A stretch of DNA of 64,000 nt from Gimesia algae. GTDB lineage: Bacteria; Planctomycetota; Planctomycetia; Planctomycetales; Planctomycetaceae. Under the pieces are notes generated by a model. It did no database searches. It was not told the DNA's origin and worked only from the letters and a program-made list of their open reading frames with translations. The stretch is from positions 2,655,369-2,719,368 of the forward strand of contig NZ_CP036343.1 in the NCBI RefSeq assembly GCF_007746795.1, given 5' to 3'. Both the position numbers and the translations under genes were made by a program. Numbering within the stretch: position 1 is the first letter of the stretch; each line of letters begins with the position of its first letter. Positions 9,276 through 16,907 of this stretch are shown here, piece by piece.

Positions 9276-9396
9276 ACAGCACTCCGGCTGACAGCCTTTC
9301 AACACCTGCAATCTCAGCTGATCTTTCATCAAAAAGATTGCACTCCGTTCCTCCATAAAATCAGATCGTTGGCACAGATCATTCCGGTACCAATCC

Positions 9397-9436
9397 GAAT
9401 ACTGTTCAGTGGTATTCCATCAATTCTTTGATACCA
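9397..9436 (+). promoter_or_regulatory. Overlapping inverted repeats upstream of the Y-family polymerase
   Basis: GAATAC (9397-9402) and GTATTC (9412-9417) form a perfect 6-bp inverted repeat with a 9-base spacer, and TGGTAT (9410-9415) pairs with ATACCA (9431-9436). Both lie within 50 bases of the polymerase ATG, where an operator for a damage-response repressor would be expected. The sequence matches neither the E. coli nor the Bacillus LexA box, so the site is only a candidate. Confidence 0.3.
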
Positions 9437-9443
9437 TCCCCGC

Positions 9444-10661
9444 ATGGTTACCACACTCATTGGACATATTGACTCAGACTGCTTCTACGTAAGCTGCGAA
9501 AGAATCCGATCTTACAGCCTGCGTGGAGTTCCCTGTGGTGTGCTGGGTAACCAGGGAGCCTGTGTCATCGCCAAGAGCTACGAACTCAAAGCCTATGGTG
9601 TCAAAACCGGACACCCCATCTGGGAAGCCAAGAAACTCTGCCCGCACGCCGTTTTCGTGAAGCGGGATTTTCGCTGGTACGAAGTCATTTCCCGGCGACT
9701 GCTCGATCTGCTCAAAACCGTCAGCCCCCTGGTCGAATATTACAGCATTGATGAAATGTTTTTCGATGCCTCCGAGCTTCAGCGATATTTTCGACTCCCC
9801 CTGGAAGCTGCCACCCGGGCTTTGCAGACACTGGTTCAGGAACAAATCGGCGTCCCGGTCTCGATCGGAATTGCTCCCTCCCGCTCCCTCGCCAAACTGG
9901 GCAGCGATGCCGCCAAACCGTTCGGCATTCAGGTGATTGAGCGAGACTGTGAACGGTTTCTTCGCTCACAACCTGTGGGAGAACTATGTGGTATTGGCAG
10001 CCGCAGCGAGCGCAAACTCCGCGACAGAAACATCCATACCTGCTGGGACTACCGTCAGGCAGATCGCCTGCTGATTCGTAATCTGCTCACCATTAAAGGG
10101 GAAGCCCTGTGGTGGGAGCTGCGGGGCGACGCGGTCAATCCGATTCAGACCACCCGCCCCCCTCACAAGGCGATTGCCCGCGGCGGTTCGTGTGGCGGAA
10201 AGACTATGGATGCCGACCGCATTCGCGCCTGGGCGGTACGAAATATCGAGCGCCTGATTGAAGCCCTTGATCATCACCGCGTCTATGCCCGGCACATCAG
10301 CCTGCAGATCGACGCCAATAAAACCGCACTCTGGCTGGGCCGTACACCGCTGGCGGTCCCTTCCGCCTCCTTTCGCATGATTTATGATGCGGTCATGCCC
10401 ATGCTGGCGACGGCTCCCACCACGCACCCGGTCAGCCATATGCATATCATTGCCGAAAATCTGACCTGGCGGGACCGGATCCAGAAATCGTTATTCTTCG
10501 AAGACGCGCAAAGCCCCCTCGATCAGATCAAACGGGACATCAATCAAAAACTGGGCCGGTTTGCCATTCGCAGCGCCGAGACGCTGCCGCTGCATGAAAT
10601 CTACCACGACGCAACACACAACTACGACATCTGTGATATTTCTGGAAAGATGTGCTTCTAA
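9444..10661 (+). CDS. Y-family (DinB/UmuC-type) translesion DNA polymerase
   Basis: A 405-residue error-prone polymerase that copies past damaged bases. The palm carries the metal ligands D10 (in HIDSDCFYVSCER) and D103-E104 (in YYSIDE), with Y15 next to the steric-gate position. The thumb (about 165-240) has a helix-hairpin-helix-like region and the little-finger domain covers about 245-375. No classic beta-clamp peptide is obvious at the C-terminus, which ends just after the little finger. The downstream gene overlaps the stop by one base, so the pair is translated together. Whether it is closer to Pol IV, UmuC or ImuB cannot be settled by eye; the catalytic residues are intact, unlike most ImuB proteins. 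Confidence 0.9.
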   Translation: MVTTLIGHIDSDCFYVSCERIRSYSLRGVPCGVLGNQGACVIAKSYELKAYGVKTGHPIWEAKKLCPHAVFVKRDFRWYEVISRRLLDLLKTVSPLVEYYSIDEMFFDASELQRYFRLPLEAATRALQTLVQEQIGVPVSIGIAPSRSLAKLGSDAAKPFGIQVIERDCERFLRSQPVGELCGIGSRSERKLRDRNIHTCWDYRQADRLLIRNLLTIKGEALWWELRGDAVNPIQTTRPPHKAIARGGSCGGKTMDADRIRAWAVRNIERLIEALDHHRVYARHISLQIDANKTALWLGRTPLAVPSASFRMIYDAVMPMLATAPTTHPVSHMHIIAENLTWRDRIQKSLFFEDAQSPLDQIKRDINQKLGRFAIRSAETLPLHEIYHDATHNYDICDISGKMCF

Positions 10662-11131
10662 TGTGCACCGGAATCACCATTGCCTGGCGGGACATCCCCA
10701 CCAGACTCATTCGTAAACACCAGCTCGACGAACGCATCATCCAGCGATCAGAAACAGCAGACAAAGAAATCCTGTTCATGCAGCGGCATCGCCAGCCCCT
10801 GCTCCCCGTCTTTTACCAGGGAGAACTGCGGATCCTTCCCTGGGGCAATCGACAGCGTCACAGCAACGCCCCCCTCGCCTGGTGGTGTGAAGTCGCCACC
10901 CTCGAATCAGGCGCCTGGTCCATGTACCACCCCGAACCGGTAGAAATCCTCGCGAACTTCGGCCTGGAACGCGGTGTCTGGTTTCAGATCAGAGAAGGCA
11001 TTCAAGGCGTCCTCATTCATGACCAGCACGAACAACCCTGCGTCTACCTGCTACTGCAACCCGCGTCCCACTACTACCAGGTCATGACCGGTTATCACCG
11101 CGAACCGGTTTTTCTAGGTGAGCAGATTTGA
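10661..11131 (+). CDS. Cys2 protein, possible remote SRAP/HMCES (YedK)-like partner of the polymerase
   Basis: A 156-residue protein starting Met-Cys, so Cys2 becomes N-terminal once Met is removed, as in SRAP proteins that crosslink to abasic sites. Other SRAP-like points by eye: LPWGNR (59-64) resembling the WG.P box, WFQ (107-109) at the place of WFEW in YedK, and TGYHREPVFL (143-152) resembling the catalytic IHDRRPLVL segment with H146. The usual catalytic Glu would be Gln109, and the protein is shorter than the usual 200-230 residues. The ATG overlaps the last base of the polymerase stop. SRAP genes often sit beside SOS polymerases. The gene is real; the SRAP link is my inference. Confidence 0.45.
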   Translation: MCTGITIAWRDIPTRLIRKHQLDERIIQRSETADKEILFMQRHRQPLLPVFYQGELRILPWGNRQRHSNAPLAWWCEVATLESGAWSMYHPEPVEILANFGLERGVWFQIREGIQGVLIHDQHEQPCVYLLLQPASHYYQVMTGYHREPVFLGEQI

Positions 11132-11237
11132 GAACACCAGAAACATTTCGACCCGACCAACGAAAACTAATCTATTGAACACAGGCTCATCAGGCGATAT
11201 ACTCCAGCAAAAGCCCCATCACTCAGGAGAGATGATT

Positions 11238-12098
11238 ATGAACGGATATCGCTTCTATACTGCTGCCAGCCTGCTGTTACTCACGGCGCTATTCACCGCC
11301 TGCCAGAAGTCAGCACCTGCTCCTCAGGAAGAATCTGGTGTGAATGCTGAAACCGAGATCATTCCCGAACCGAATGCCGGCTCCGAAAAACCGCAGCTGA
11401 CGGTCGCTATCAGCGTTGACATTGCTCCTTATGTCATGAAAAACGCGACCACCGGCATCGAAGTCGACATCGCCACCCAGGCACTCCCCGGTTACCAGCT
11501 CAACTTTATTCAGTTGCCTTATGAGAAACTGCAGTCGGCGGTCGCTCAAGATCAGGCCGATATGGCGCTGGGCGTACAGAAATTTAAAGACGTCGAAGGT
11601 ATTTTCTACTCCGAAAATTTCATCGACTTCGTGAACGCGGCAATCACCAAAAAATCAGCGAACCTGAAAATCGAAAAGGTCGCCGATCTGGCTGACCATA
11701 AAGTGCTCACCTGGCAGGATGCGTACCTCGAGCTCGGCCCCGAATTCGAAAAGCTGTTCGCTCCCGACAGTCCGCAGCGTAAGAACTATGTGGAAGTCGC
11801 CGATCAGAGTGAGCAGGTCCAACAGTTCTGGGACGCTAAAGACGTTGTGATTGTGATTGACCGCAGCATCTTCAACGCCATCAGCCAGGCGAAAGGACAC
11901 AAACTGAGTGAAGTTGACTATGCGTCTATTTTCCCCGAAGCCACCTATTTCAAAGCCAACTTCGAAGAGGCTGACGTCCGCGATGCCTTCAACGCCGGTT
12001 TGAAAAAACTCTGCAGTAGCGGCGAATATGCCAAGCTGCTCAAGAAATACAACATCGAACTGCCAAATACCATCTGCGATTCTAAAGCTCATCCATGA
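11238..12098 (+). CDS. Solute-binding lipoprotein, SBP family 3 (amino-acid-type)
   Basis: A 286-residue exported binding protein: hydrophobic signal (about 8-21), lipobox-like LFTAC with the lipid-bearing Cys at about 22, then a low-complexity Pro/Glu/Ala linker to about 52 and a bilobed family 3 domain (IAPYVMKNATTGIEVDIA, then DQADMALG and FYSENFID). I chose the ATG at 11238 because AGGAGA lies seven bases upstream; a second ATG at 11232 and a GTG at 11118 fit less well. No ABC permease or ATPase is nearby, so it may be a sensor or enzyme-like binding protein, or work with a distant transporter. Its stop overlaps the macrodomain gene (ATGA). Confidence 0.82.
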   Translation: MNGYRFYTAASLLLLTALFTACQKSAPAPQEESGVNAETEIIPEPNAGSEKPQLTVAISVDIAPYVMKNATTGIEVDIATQALPGYQLNFIQLPYEKLQSAVAQDQADMALGVQKFKDVEGIFYSENFIDFVNAAITKKSANLKIEKVADLADHKVLTWQDAYLELGPEFEKLFAPDSPQRKNYVEVADQSEQVQQFWDAKDVVIVIDRSIFNAISQAKGHKLSEVDYASIFPEATYFKANFEEADVRDAFNAGLKKLCSSGEYAKLLKKYNIELPNTICDSKAHP

Positions 12099-12574
12099 CC
12101 GAGATCACTTATTTGAAAGGTGATGCCACCACGCCGCAAGCCAGAGGAAATAAAATCATCGCCCATGTCTGTAATGACCTGGGTGGCTGGGGAAAAGGTT
12201 TCGTACTGGCAATCAGTAAACGCTGGCCTGAACCGGAAGCAGAGTACCGTCAATGGCATCGGGACCGAGCCCAGAACAATTTCGCCTTGGGTGAAATACA
12301 GTTGATCAATGTCGAAAAATACATCTGGGTGGCCAATATGATAGGTCAGCGCGGCATGAAAATCGGCAGCAAAGGCCCGCCCGTCCGCTATCCGGCCATC
12401 GAACAGAGCCTGAAATCAGTCGCAGATAAAGCCCGGGAACTTTCGGCATCAGTCCACATGCCTCGCATCGGCTGCGGACTGGCGGGTGGAAAATGGGACA
12501 TGATCGAACCACTGATTGAACAGACACTCTGTACTGCGGAGATCAAAGTTTATGTATATGACTTCGGCAAATAA
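12095..12574 (+). CDS. Macrodomain protein, probable ADP-ribosyl hydrolase or reader
   Basis: A 159-residue single macrodomain that binds ADP-ribose. It begins with ITYLKGDAT, has the nucleotide loop NKIIAHVCNDLGGWGKGF (about 19-36) and the second loop MPRIGCGLAGGKWD (about 122-135). The arrangement is closest to the TARG1/ALC1-like branch (MPRIGCGL...W). The Asp that follows GCGL in human TARG1 is Ala here, so the hydrolysis mechanism, if any, may differ. It is translationally coupled to the binding-protein gene upstream through an ATGA overlap. Cytosolic; substrate unknown. Confidence 0.85.
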   Translation: MTEITYLKGDATTPQARGNKIIAHVCNDLGGWGKGFVLAISKRWPEPEAEYRQWHRDRAQNNFALGEIQLINVEKYIWVANMIGQRGMKIGSKGPPVRYPAIEQSLKSVADKARELSASVHMPRIGCGLAGGKWDMIEPLIEQTLCTAEIKVYVYDFGK

Positions 12575-12597
12575 CCCGGACAGTACTCTCCGTTCCC

Positions 12598-13059
12598 TTA
12601 GTCGGCGGCACCAATGTCATTATTGAACGCGTCCTGCAGAATCCGGCGTTCGTGGCGTTGATGGGCAATGTAACTGGTAATCCAGTCGCGGAGTTCATCC
12701 CGCAATTCAGCCGCCAGCTGTTTCATCTGCTGCAGTGGTTGAGAATCCTGCAAACGGGCTCTCAGTTCGTCCAGCTTCTTCAATAGTTCGCAGCGTTCCT
12801 GATACAGGTTCCTGACCTGTCCCTGCCAGTTGGGATGCTCTTCGAGCACTTCTTCCAGGTAGCCCCCTTCATCCTGCAATTCGAATTCGCGAGGCATTGC
12901 TTTCAACAGCGTGTCGAGCACCTTTGAAATCCACTTCCAGGCCCCGGCATCGCCATCGGCTTCGTGCAGTAAATCCAGTAGGTCTCCTAACAGGATATAT
13001 TCCAGCGCGGAAATTTCTTCCAGCGCGCCATCAACAAGACATGAATTTTTCCTGGCCAT
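12598..13059 (-). CDS. Unknown all-helical protein
   Basis: I do not recognise the family. From the ATG at 13059, preceded by AAGGAG six bases upstream, it is 153 residues, charged, with no signal or membrane segment. It looks wholly alpha-helical, with a coiled-coil-like Leu/Glu/Arg stretch (about 84-125) and a C-terminal helix bearing HQRHERR (about 132-138) that recalls a hemerythrin-type HxxxE helix, though the other ligands of that fold are not evident. A longer frame reaches back to a start at 13167 but has no ribosome site. It is convergent with the macrodomain gene, 23 bases away. Confidence 0.6.
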   Translation of the reverse strand: MARKNSCLVDGALEEISALEYILLGDLLDLLHEADGDAGAWKWISKVLDTLLKAMPREFELQDEGGYLEEVLEEHPNWQGQVRNLYQERCELLKKLDELRARLQDSQPLQQMKQLAAELRDELRDWITSYIAHQRHERRILQDAFNNDIGAAD

Positions 13060-13670
13060 ACTAAACTCCTTGATTCGAAAAGAGACCACTCCGCGCAAGA
13101 CGCTCTCTCTGTTACGGGATAGATTGATGTGACGTAGGCAACTCCTGCTTGAAATTTGCTGGATCAATCGGAAATGAAATTAGAACACTGTGATTTGCTG
13201 ATATCAATTTACCATCCTGAAGAGAGCCCGTCAAAAAAACTTTTCGCAGACTAAGATTTCCACAGCCTCACACACAGATACTCGAATTCCATTTCCCTGA
13301 AACAGGAGCCTTTAAAACTATATGGTCTTAAGAGTTAAGGCATTCGCGGCGGAATGATTCCACCACAGCAGACAACTGTACCATCTATCACCGACAATCT
13401 GGCCGACCCGACACTGACATTGATTGATGTATGAAATCACCCCTCATCCTGTCGACTCCAGCACCCCGGTGTTCAATAGATTCACTCGCCTCATTCCGCT
13501 ACACTAGTCTGTGTCCAGTTTTGCTGTAGCGTCTCTAGAGCTATTTGAACCGAGTATAATAGATCGAGTGACGCTATGGTTAAATGTGATGCACTCTAGA
13601 CTATGACACCAGATAGATTGAACCTCTGCCCATAAGTAAACCAATAGCGTCAGGTTCCATTTGAAGCGGG
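13060..13670. other. Long intergenic region with a MITE-like repeat
   Basis: Between the divergent helical-protein and methyltransferase genes there is no convincing coding frame. The only recognisable structure is the 94-bp repeat copy at 13505-13598, which ends 72 bases before the methyltransferase start. The rest is ordinary in composition. Confidence 0.6.
13505..13598 (-). mobile_element. MITE-like 94-bp repeat, copy A (reverse orientation)
   Basis: Read on the minus strand, this starts TAGAGTGCATCACATT and ends CTGGACACAGACTA. It matches the copies at 47576-47669 and 50683-50776 along its full 94 bases. The two 31-base ends form an imperfect inverted repeat whose innermost part (TAGCGTCAC / GAGACGCTA in this copy) is the best paired. 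TA at both outer ends suggests an IS630/Tc1-mariner-type mobiliser. There is no coding capacity. Confidence 0.75.
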
Positions 13671-14765
13671 ATGAAAACCATGCCAACCACCACCGGTATG
13701 AAAGGGGGCGGCTATTACGATGCCAACTCCAGAGAGCAGCGTTCTGCATCCCAGATCTTTCTTCCCTGGCTGGAAGCAGCCATAGCCGATCTTCCTGAAC
13801 CACCGCCACACCAGCAGTCATGGAATCTGCTCGACATCGGTTCGTCTGAAGGCGCTAATGCCATCTATACCACCGAACGGCTCATTACCGCACTACGCGA
13901 AAATAGTGATCTGCCCATCTGGGCACTCTTCGATGATTTGCCGACCAATGACTTTAACCAGATGTTCCTGAACCTGTTTCCCACCGGGAAATCTGTCATT
14001 CCTGCCAACGACGTTTATACCGCCGCTATTGGTGGCTCTGCTTTTGGACGACTGGTCCCGCCTGCCAGCCTGCATGTGGCGACTACATTTAACGCCATCG
14101 GCTTTTTTGAGACCCGACCAATAGCAGTTCTACCGGGATTTATCCTGCCCATGCGACCCAACCCTCAAGCGCCACGAGAAGGCGTGCAGGTCAGCGAAGA
14201 CGAATTGATCCCGTTTCAAAAGCAGGCACATCAGGATCTCTGTCATTTTTATAGAGCACGAGCGGCGGAACTGGCTCCCGGTGGAAAGCTGCTGGTTCAA
14301 ATCTTTGGGAGAAATGAAACCCATTCTACGGGTCATGGCATCTGTGATGTGCTCAGTGACGCCTTACTTGATTTTGTCGAAGCAGACATGCTCCCCCGCT
14401 TCTTCTATGAGAACTTTATCTTCCCTGCCTCATATCGAAATACCGCAGAACTGATCGCGCCGATTGAAAGCGAACGCGAACTGGCGTCAGCATTCCGAAT
14501 CGAGCAGGTCGAGGCTCGCGATGTACCGGTCCCCTTTAATGATGCATTTACTGCGAATGAGGACCGGGCTGCCTGGGCAAAAAGTTACACCGGCTTTCTG
14601 CGCGCCTTTACAGAACCCGTTCTCGCTGCTGCCCTGCCGGATGGTTTACCCCAGGAAAATACCATCGAAAAAATCTATCACCGCATCGATCGCCTGCTGC
14701 AGGATTATCCTGATCGATACGAATTTCATTTTATCTCGATTGCTACTTTACTGACGCGACTTTAA
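13671..14765 (+). CDS. SABATH-family (plant-type carboxyl) SAM methyltransferase
   Basis: A 364-residue methyltransferase with features of the SABATH family (salicylate, benzoate, jasmonate and theobromine-type methyltransferases): a [15 protein letters not shown] start (11-25) matching the family's MxGGxGxxSYxxNSxxQ, a SAM loop [10 protein letters not shown] (54-63), [12 protein letters not shown] (88-99) matching the family's DLPxNDFNxLF, and [18 protein letters not shown] later. The likely reaction is O- or N-methylation of a small carboxylic acid or similar acceptor. ATG codons at 13671, 13680 and 13698 are all possible starts; GCGGG lies directly before the first, so 13680 may be used. 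SABATH proteins are mainly known from plants. Confidence 0.85.
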   Translation: MKTMPTTTGMKGGGYYDANSREQRSASQIFLPWLEAAIADLPEPPPHQQSWNLLDIGSSEGANAIYTTERLITALRENSDLPIWALFDDLPTNDFNQMFLNLFPTGKSVIPANDVYTAAIGGSAFGRLVPPASLHVATTFNAIGFFETRPIAVLPGFILPMRPNPQAPREGVQVSEDELIPFQKQAHQDLCHFYRARAAELAPGGKLLVQIFGRNETHSTGHGICDVLSDALLDFVEADMLPRFFYENFIFPASYRNTAELIAPIESERELASAFRIEQVEARDVPVPFNDAFTANEDRAAWAKSYTGFLRAFTEPVLAAALPDGLPQENTIEKIYHRIDRLLQDYPDRYEFHFISIATLLTRL

Positions 14766-14790
14766 ATGCTTGATTTACAGGAAGATAATT

Positions 14791-15210
14791 ATGGCCCCCG
14801 AACCATCTGAAACAAAATATAATCCGCTCACACCAGAAGAGGCTCGCGTCATTCTGCATAAAGGAACCGAGCGTCCCTTTATCGGTGAGTATACCAGCCT
14901 CAAATCAGCGGGAACATTCATCTGTCGTCAGTGCAACGCGCCCCTCTATCGCAGTGAAGATAAATTCGAGAGTCATTGTGGCTGGCCCAGTTTTGACGAT
15001 GAACTGGAAGGCGCAGTAGATCGTGTCCCAGATCCGGACGGCTCACGCACCGAGATCGTCTGTCACAACTGTGGAGGTCATCTGGGTCACGTTTTCCTGG
15101 GGGAACGCATGACCGATAAAAACACCCGGCACTGTGTGAATTCAATTTCAATGAAATTCATACCCGCCGGTGAAGAACTGCCCTCCGTTATTTCAGCAGA
15201 TAATTCCTGA
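14791..15210 (+). CDS. msrB: Peptide-methionine (R)-S-oxide reductase MsrB
   Basis: A 139-residue cytosolic repair enzyme that reduces methionine-R-sulfoxide in proteins. Zinc is held by C45, C48, C91 and C94 (CRQC and CHNC); the substrate-binding region includes HCGWPSF (62-68) and GHLGHVF (96-102); the catalytic Cys is C115 in RHCVNS. Length is normal for a stand-alone MsrB. The ATG at 14791 has CAGGAAG 7-13 bases upstream; an upstream ATG at 14770 lies in the short gap after the methyltransferase. Its 3' end faces the SelO gene, only four bases away. Confidence 0.95.
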   Translation: MAPEPSETKYNPLTPEEARVILHKGTERPFIGEYTSLKSAGTFICRQCNAPLYRSEDKFESHCGWPSFDDELEGAVDRVPDPDGSRTEIVCHNCGGHLGHVFLGERMTDKNTRHCVNSISMKFIPAGEELPSVISADNS

Positions 15211-15214
15211 ATTT

Positions 15215-16828
15215 TCACGAGCTGCAGGAGAGCATCGAACAGCCGGGACGATTGCGGGCCCACTCCGGTCGCTTCCCGGCGTATTCTTCCTGCTCAGGCT
15301 GCTCATCATAAGGACGTCTCAACAGTTCCAGCAGCTCATTCACCAGGGAGAAATCGCCCTCTGCTGCTTTATCAATCGCCAGTTGCGCCAGATAGTTTCG
15401 CAGCACGTACTTGGGATTCACGCGATTCATCCGTTCCCGTCGCACCGCGTCTGAAGCCTGTTCCTCACGCAGACGATTTAAATATCGCTCCAGCCAGTCC
15501 GTAATTTTTGTACGCACATCACCCGTCAATTTTGCAGGATCGTAATAGGCATCCATCAGGGGAGCCAGCAACTCAGCTGCGTCTGACGCTGGTTCACATT
15601 CGGCTTTCAATAATGCCAGTCGACGGAAGAAAATTGTCATATCCGTTTCTACCAACTGCAGCACCTGCTGCAATTCTTCAATCAGAGGCAAATCAGTGTC
15701 CCTCTGCAATGAACTGAAACCCAGCTTCTCTGCCATCATCTGCTGGAATCCCTGTTCGAACCCGTCTACATATTCATCCAGAGACTTCTGTAGCGGTTCG
15801 GCATCTTCAATTAACGGAAAGATGGCATTCGCCAGTTGCACGAGATTCCACAGCGCGATCTGTGGTTGATTACCGAATCGATAGCGTCGCCCCGCGGCAT
15901 CGGTGGTGTTGGGCGTCCAGTTAGGATCATAATCTTCCAGCCAGCCATACGGCCCATAGTCAATCGTCAGTCCCAGGATTGACATGTTATCCGTATTCAT
16001 CACGCCATGCACAAAGCCGACGCGCATCCAGTGAATAATCATGTCCGCTGTACGACGACAGACTTCTTCGAACCAGCGCAGATAGACTTCGCGACCCGGT
16101 TCACCCAGCTCGGGGAAATCGGTGCGAATCGTATAGTCGACCAGTTTGTGTAACGGTTCAATTTCACCACGGGATGCGAAGATCTGATAATTCCCGAATC
16201 GCAGAAAAGAAGGCGCGACGCGACACACCACAGCCCCCGGCTCATGCTCGGGATTCCCATCATAAAACATATCGCGCAAAACCTGTTCCCCGGTAAGAAC
16301 CAGACTCAGCGCCCGTGTTGTCGGCACTCCGAGATGATACATGGCTTCACTGCATAAAAATTCGCGCACGGACGACCGTAACACCGCCAGTCCGTCAGCA
16401 GTGCGAGAATAAGGCGTCGGCCCTGCCCCCTTTAACTGTAATGTCCAGTGTTCCCCTTTTTGATTGCGAACCTCTCCCAGGTTGATCGCCCGGCCATCTC
16501 CCAGTTGACCGGCCCAGTTCCCAAACTGATGCCCGCCATAACACATGGCAAACGGGTCCATCCCTTCCAGAACCTGGTTCCCGGCGAAGACCTCAGCAAA
16601 CTCAGCTGATTCGACCGCAGCAGTGGAAAGATCTAAAAGATCCGCCACTTCTTTCGAATACGAGACCAGTTGCGGCTGACTCACTTTAGTAGGGATGACG
16701 CGGGAGTAACAGGCCTGGCTCACCTGCCTGCGGAAGTTCTCCGTCTCCGGATCAGCGGGCATTTCCCGGGTAAACTGGTTATCAAATTCAAGATCATGCA
16801 GATTTTTTATTGTTTGTTGACTGTTCAT
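15215..16828 (-). CDS. selO: Protein adenylyltransferase SelO (YdiU/UPF0061)
   Basis: A 537-residue pseudokinase-fold enzyme that transfers AMP to Ser, Thr or Tyr of target proteins, many of them in redox homeostasis. Family marks are GGHQFGNWAGQLGDGRA (98-114), LQLKGAGPTPYSR with the nucleotide-binding K133, the VREFLCSEAMYHLG block (154-167) and HGVMNTDNMSILGLTIDYGP (about 275-294), which holds the metal-binding Asn/Asp. It ends SCSS, the site where eukaryotic SelO carries selenocysteine; here it is an ordinary TGC Cys codon. Length is typical. Convergence with msrB is a suggestive redox pairing but no proof of a link. Confidence 0.95.
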   Translation of the reverse strand: MNSQQTIKNLHDLEFDNQFTREMPADPETENFRRQVSQACYSRVIPTKVSQPQLVSYSKEVADLLDLSTAAVESAEFAEVFAGNQVLEGMDPFAMCYGGHQFGNWAGQLGDGRAINLGEVRNQKGEHWTLQLKGAGPTPYSRTADGLAVLRSSVREFLCSEAMYHLGVPTTRALSLVLTGEQVLRDMFYDGNPEHEPGAVVCRVAPSFLRFGNYQIFASRGEIEPLHKLVDYTIRTDFPELGEPGREVYLRWFEEVCRRTADMIIHWMRVGFVHGVMNTDNMSILGLTIDYGPYGWLEDYDPNWTPNTTDAAGRRYRFGNQPQIALWNLVQLANAIFPLIEDAEPLQKSLDEYVDGFEQGFQQMMAEKLGFSSLQRDTDLPLIEELQQVLQLVETDMTIFFRRLALLKAECEPASDAAELLAPLMDAYYDPAKLTGDVRTKITDWLERYLNRLREEQASDAVRRERMNRVNPKYVLRNYLAQLAIDKAAEGDFSLVNELLELLRRPYDEQPEQEEYAGKRPEWARNRPGCSMLSCSS

Positions 16829-16907
16829 ACCTGAATTCTATCAGCTGAACAGTCTGAAGAAAAGATATGCACTTTCAGCAACCGCTTACCGAACTCTAAA
16901 ACAACAT

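Noticed and set aside
8196-9356. A 386-codon open frame on the minus strand inside the FMN/glutamate synthase gene
   Set aside because: It is antisense to a gene with clear FMN and Fe-S motifs and its translation shows no known motif; long shadow frames are expected in GC-moderate coding DNA.
15215-15250. Selenocysteine at the C-terminus of SelO
   Set aside because: The residue in the terminal SCSS is encoded by TGC and no in-frame TGA precedes the stop, so it is Cys.
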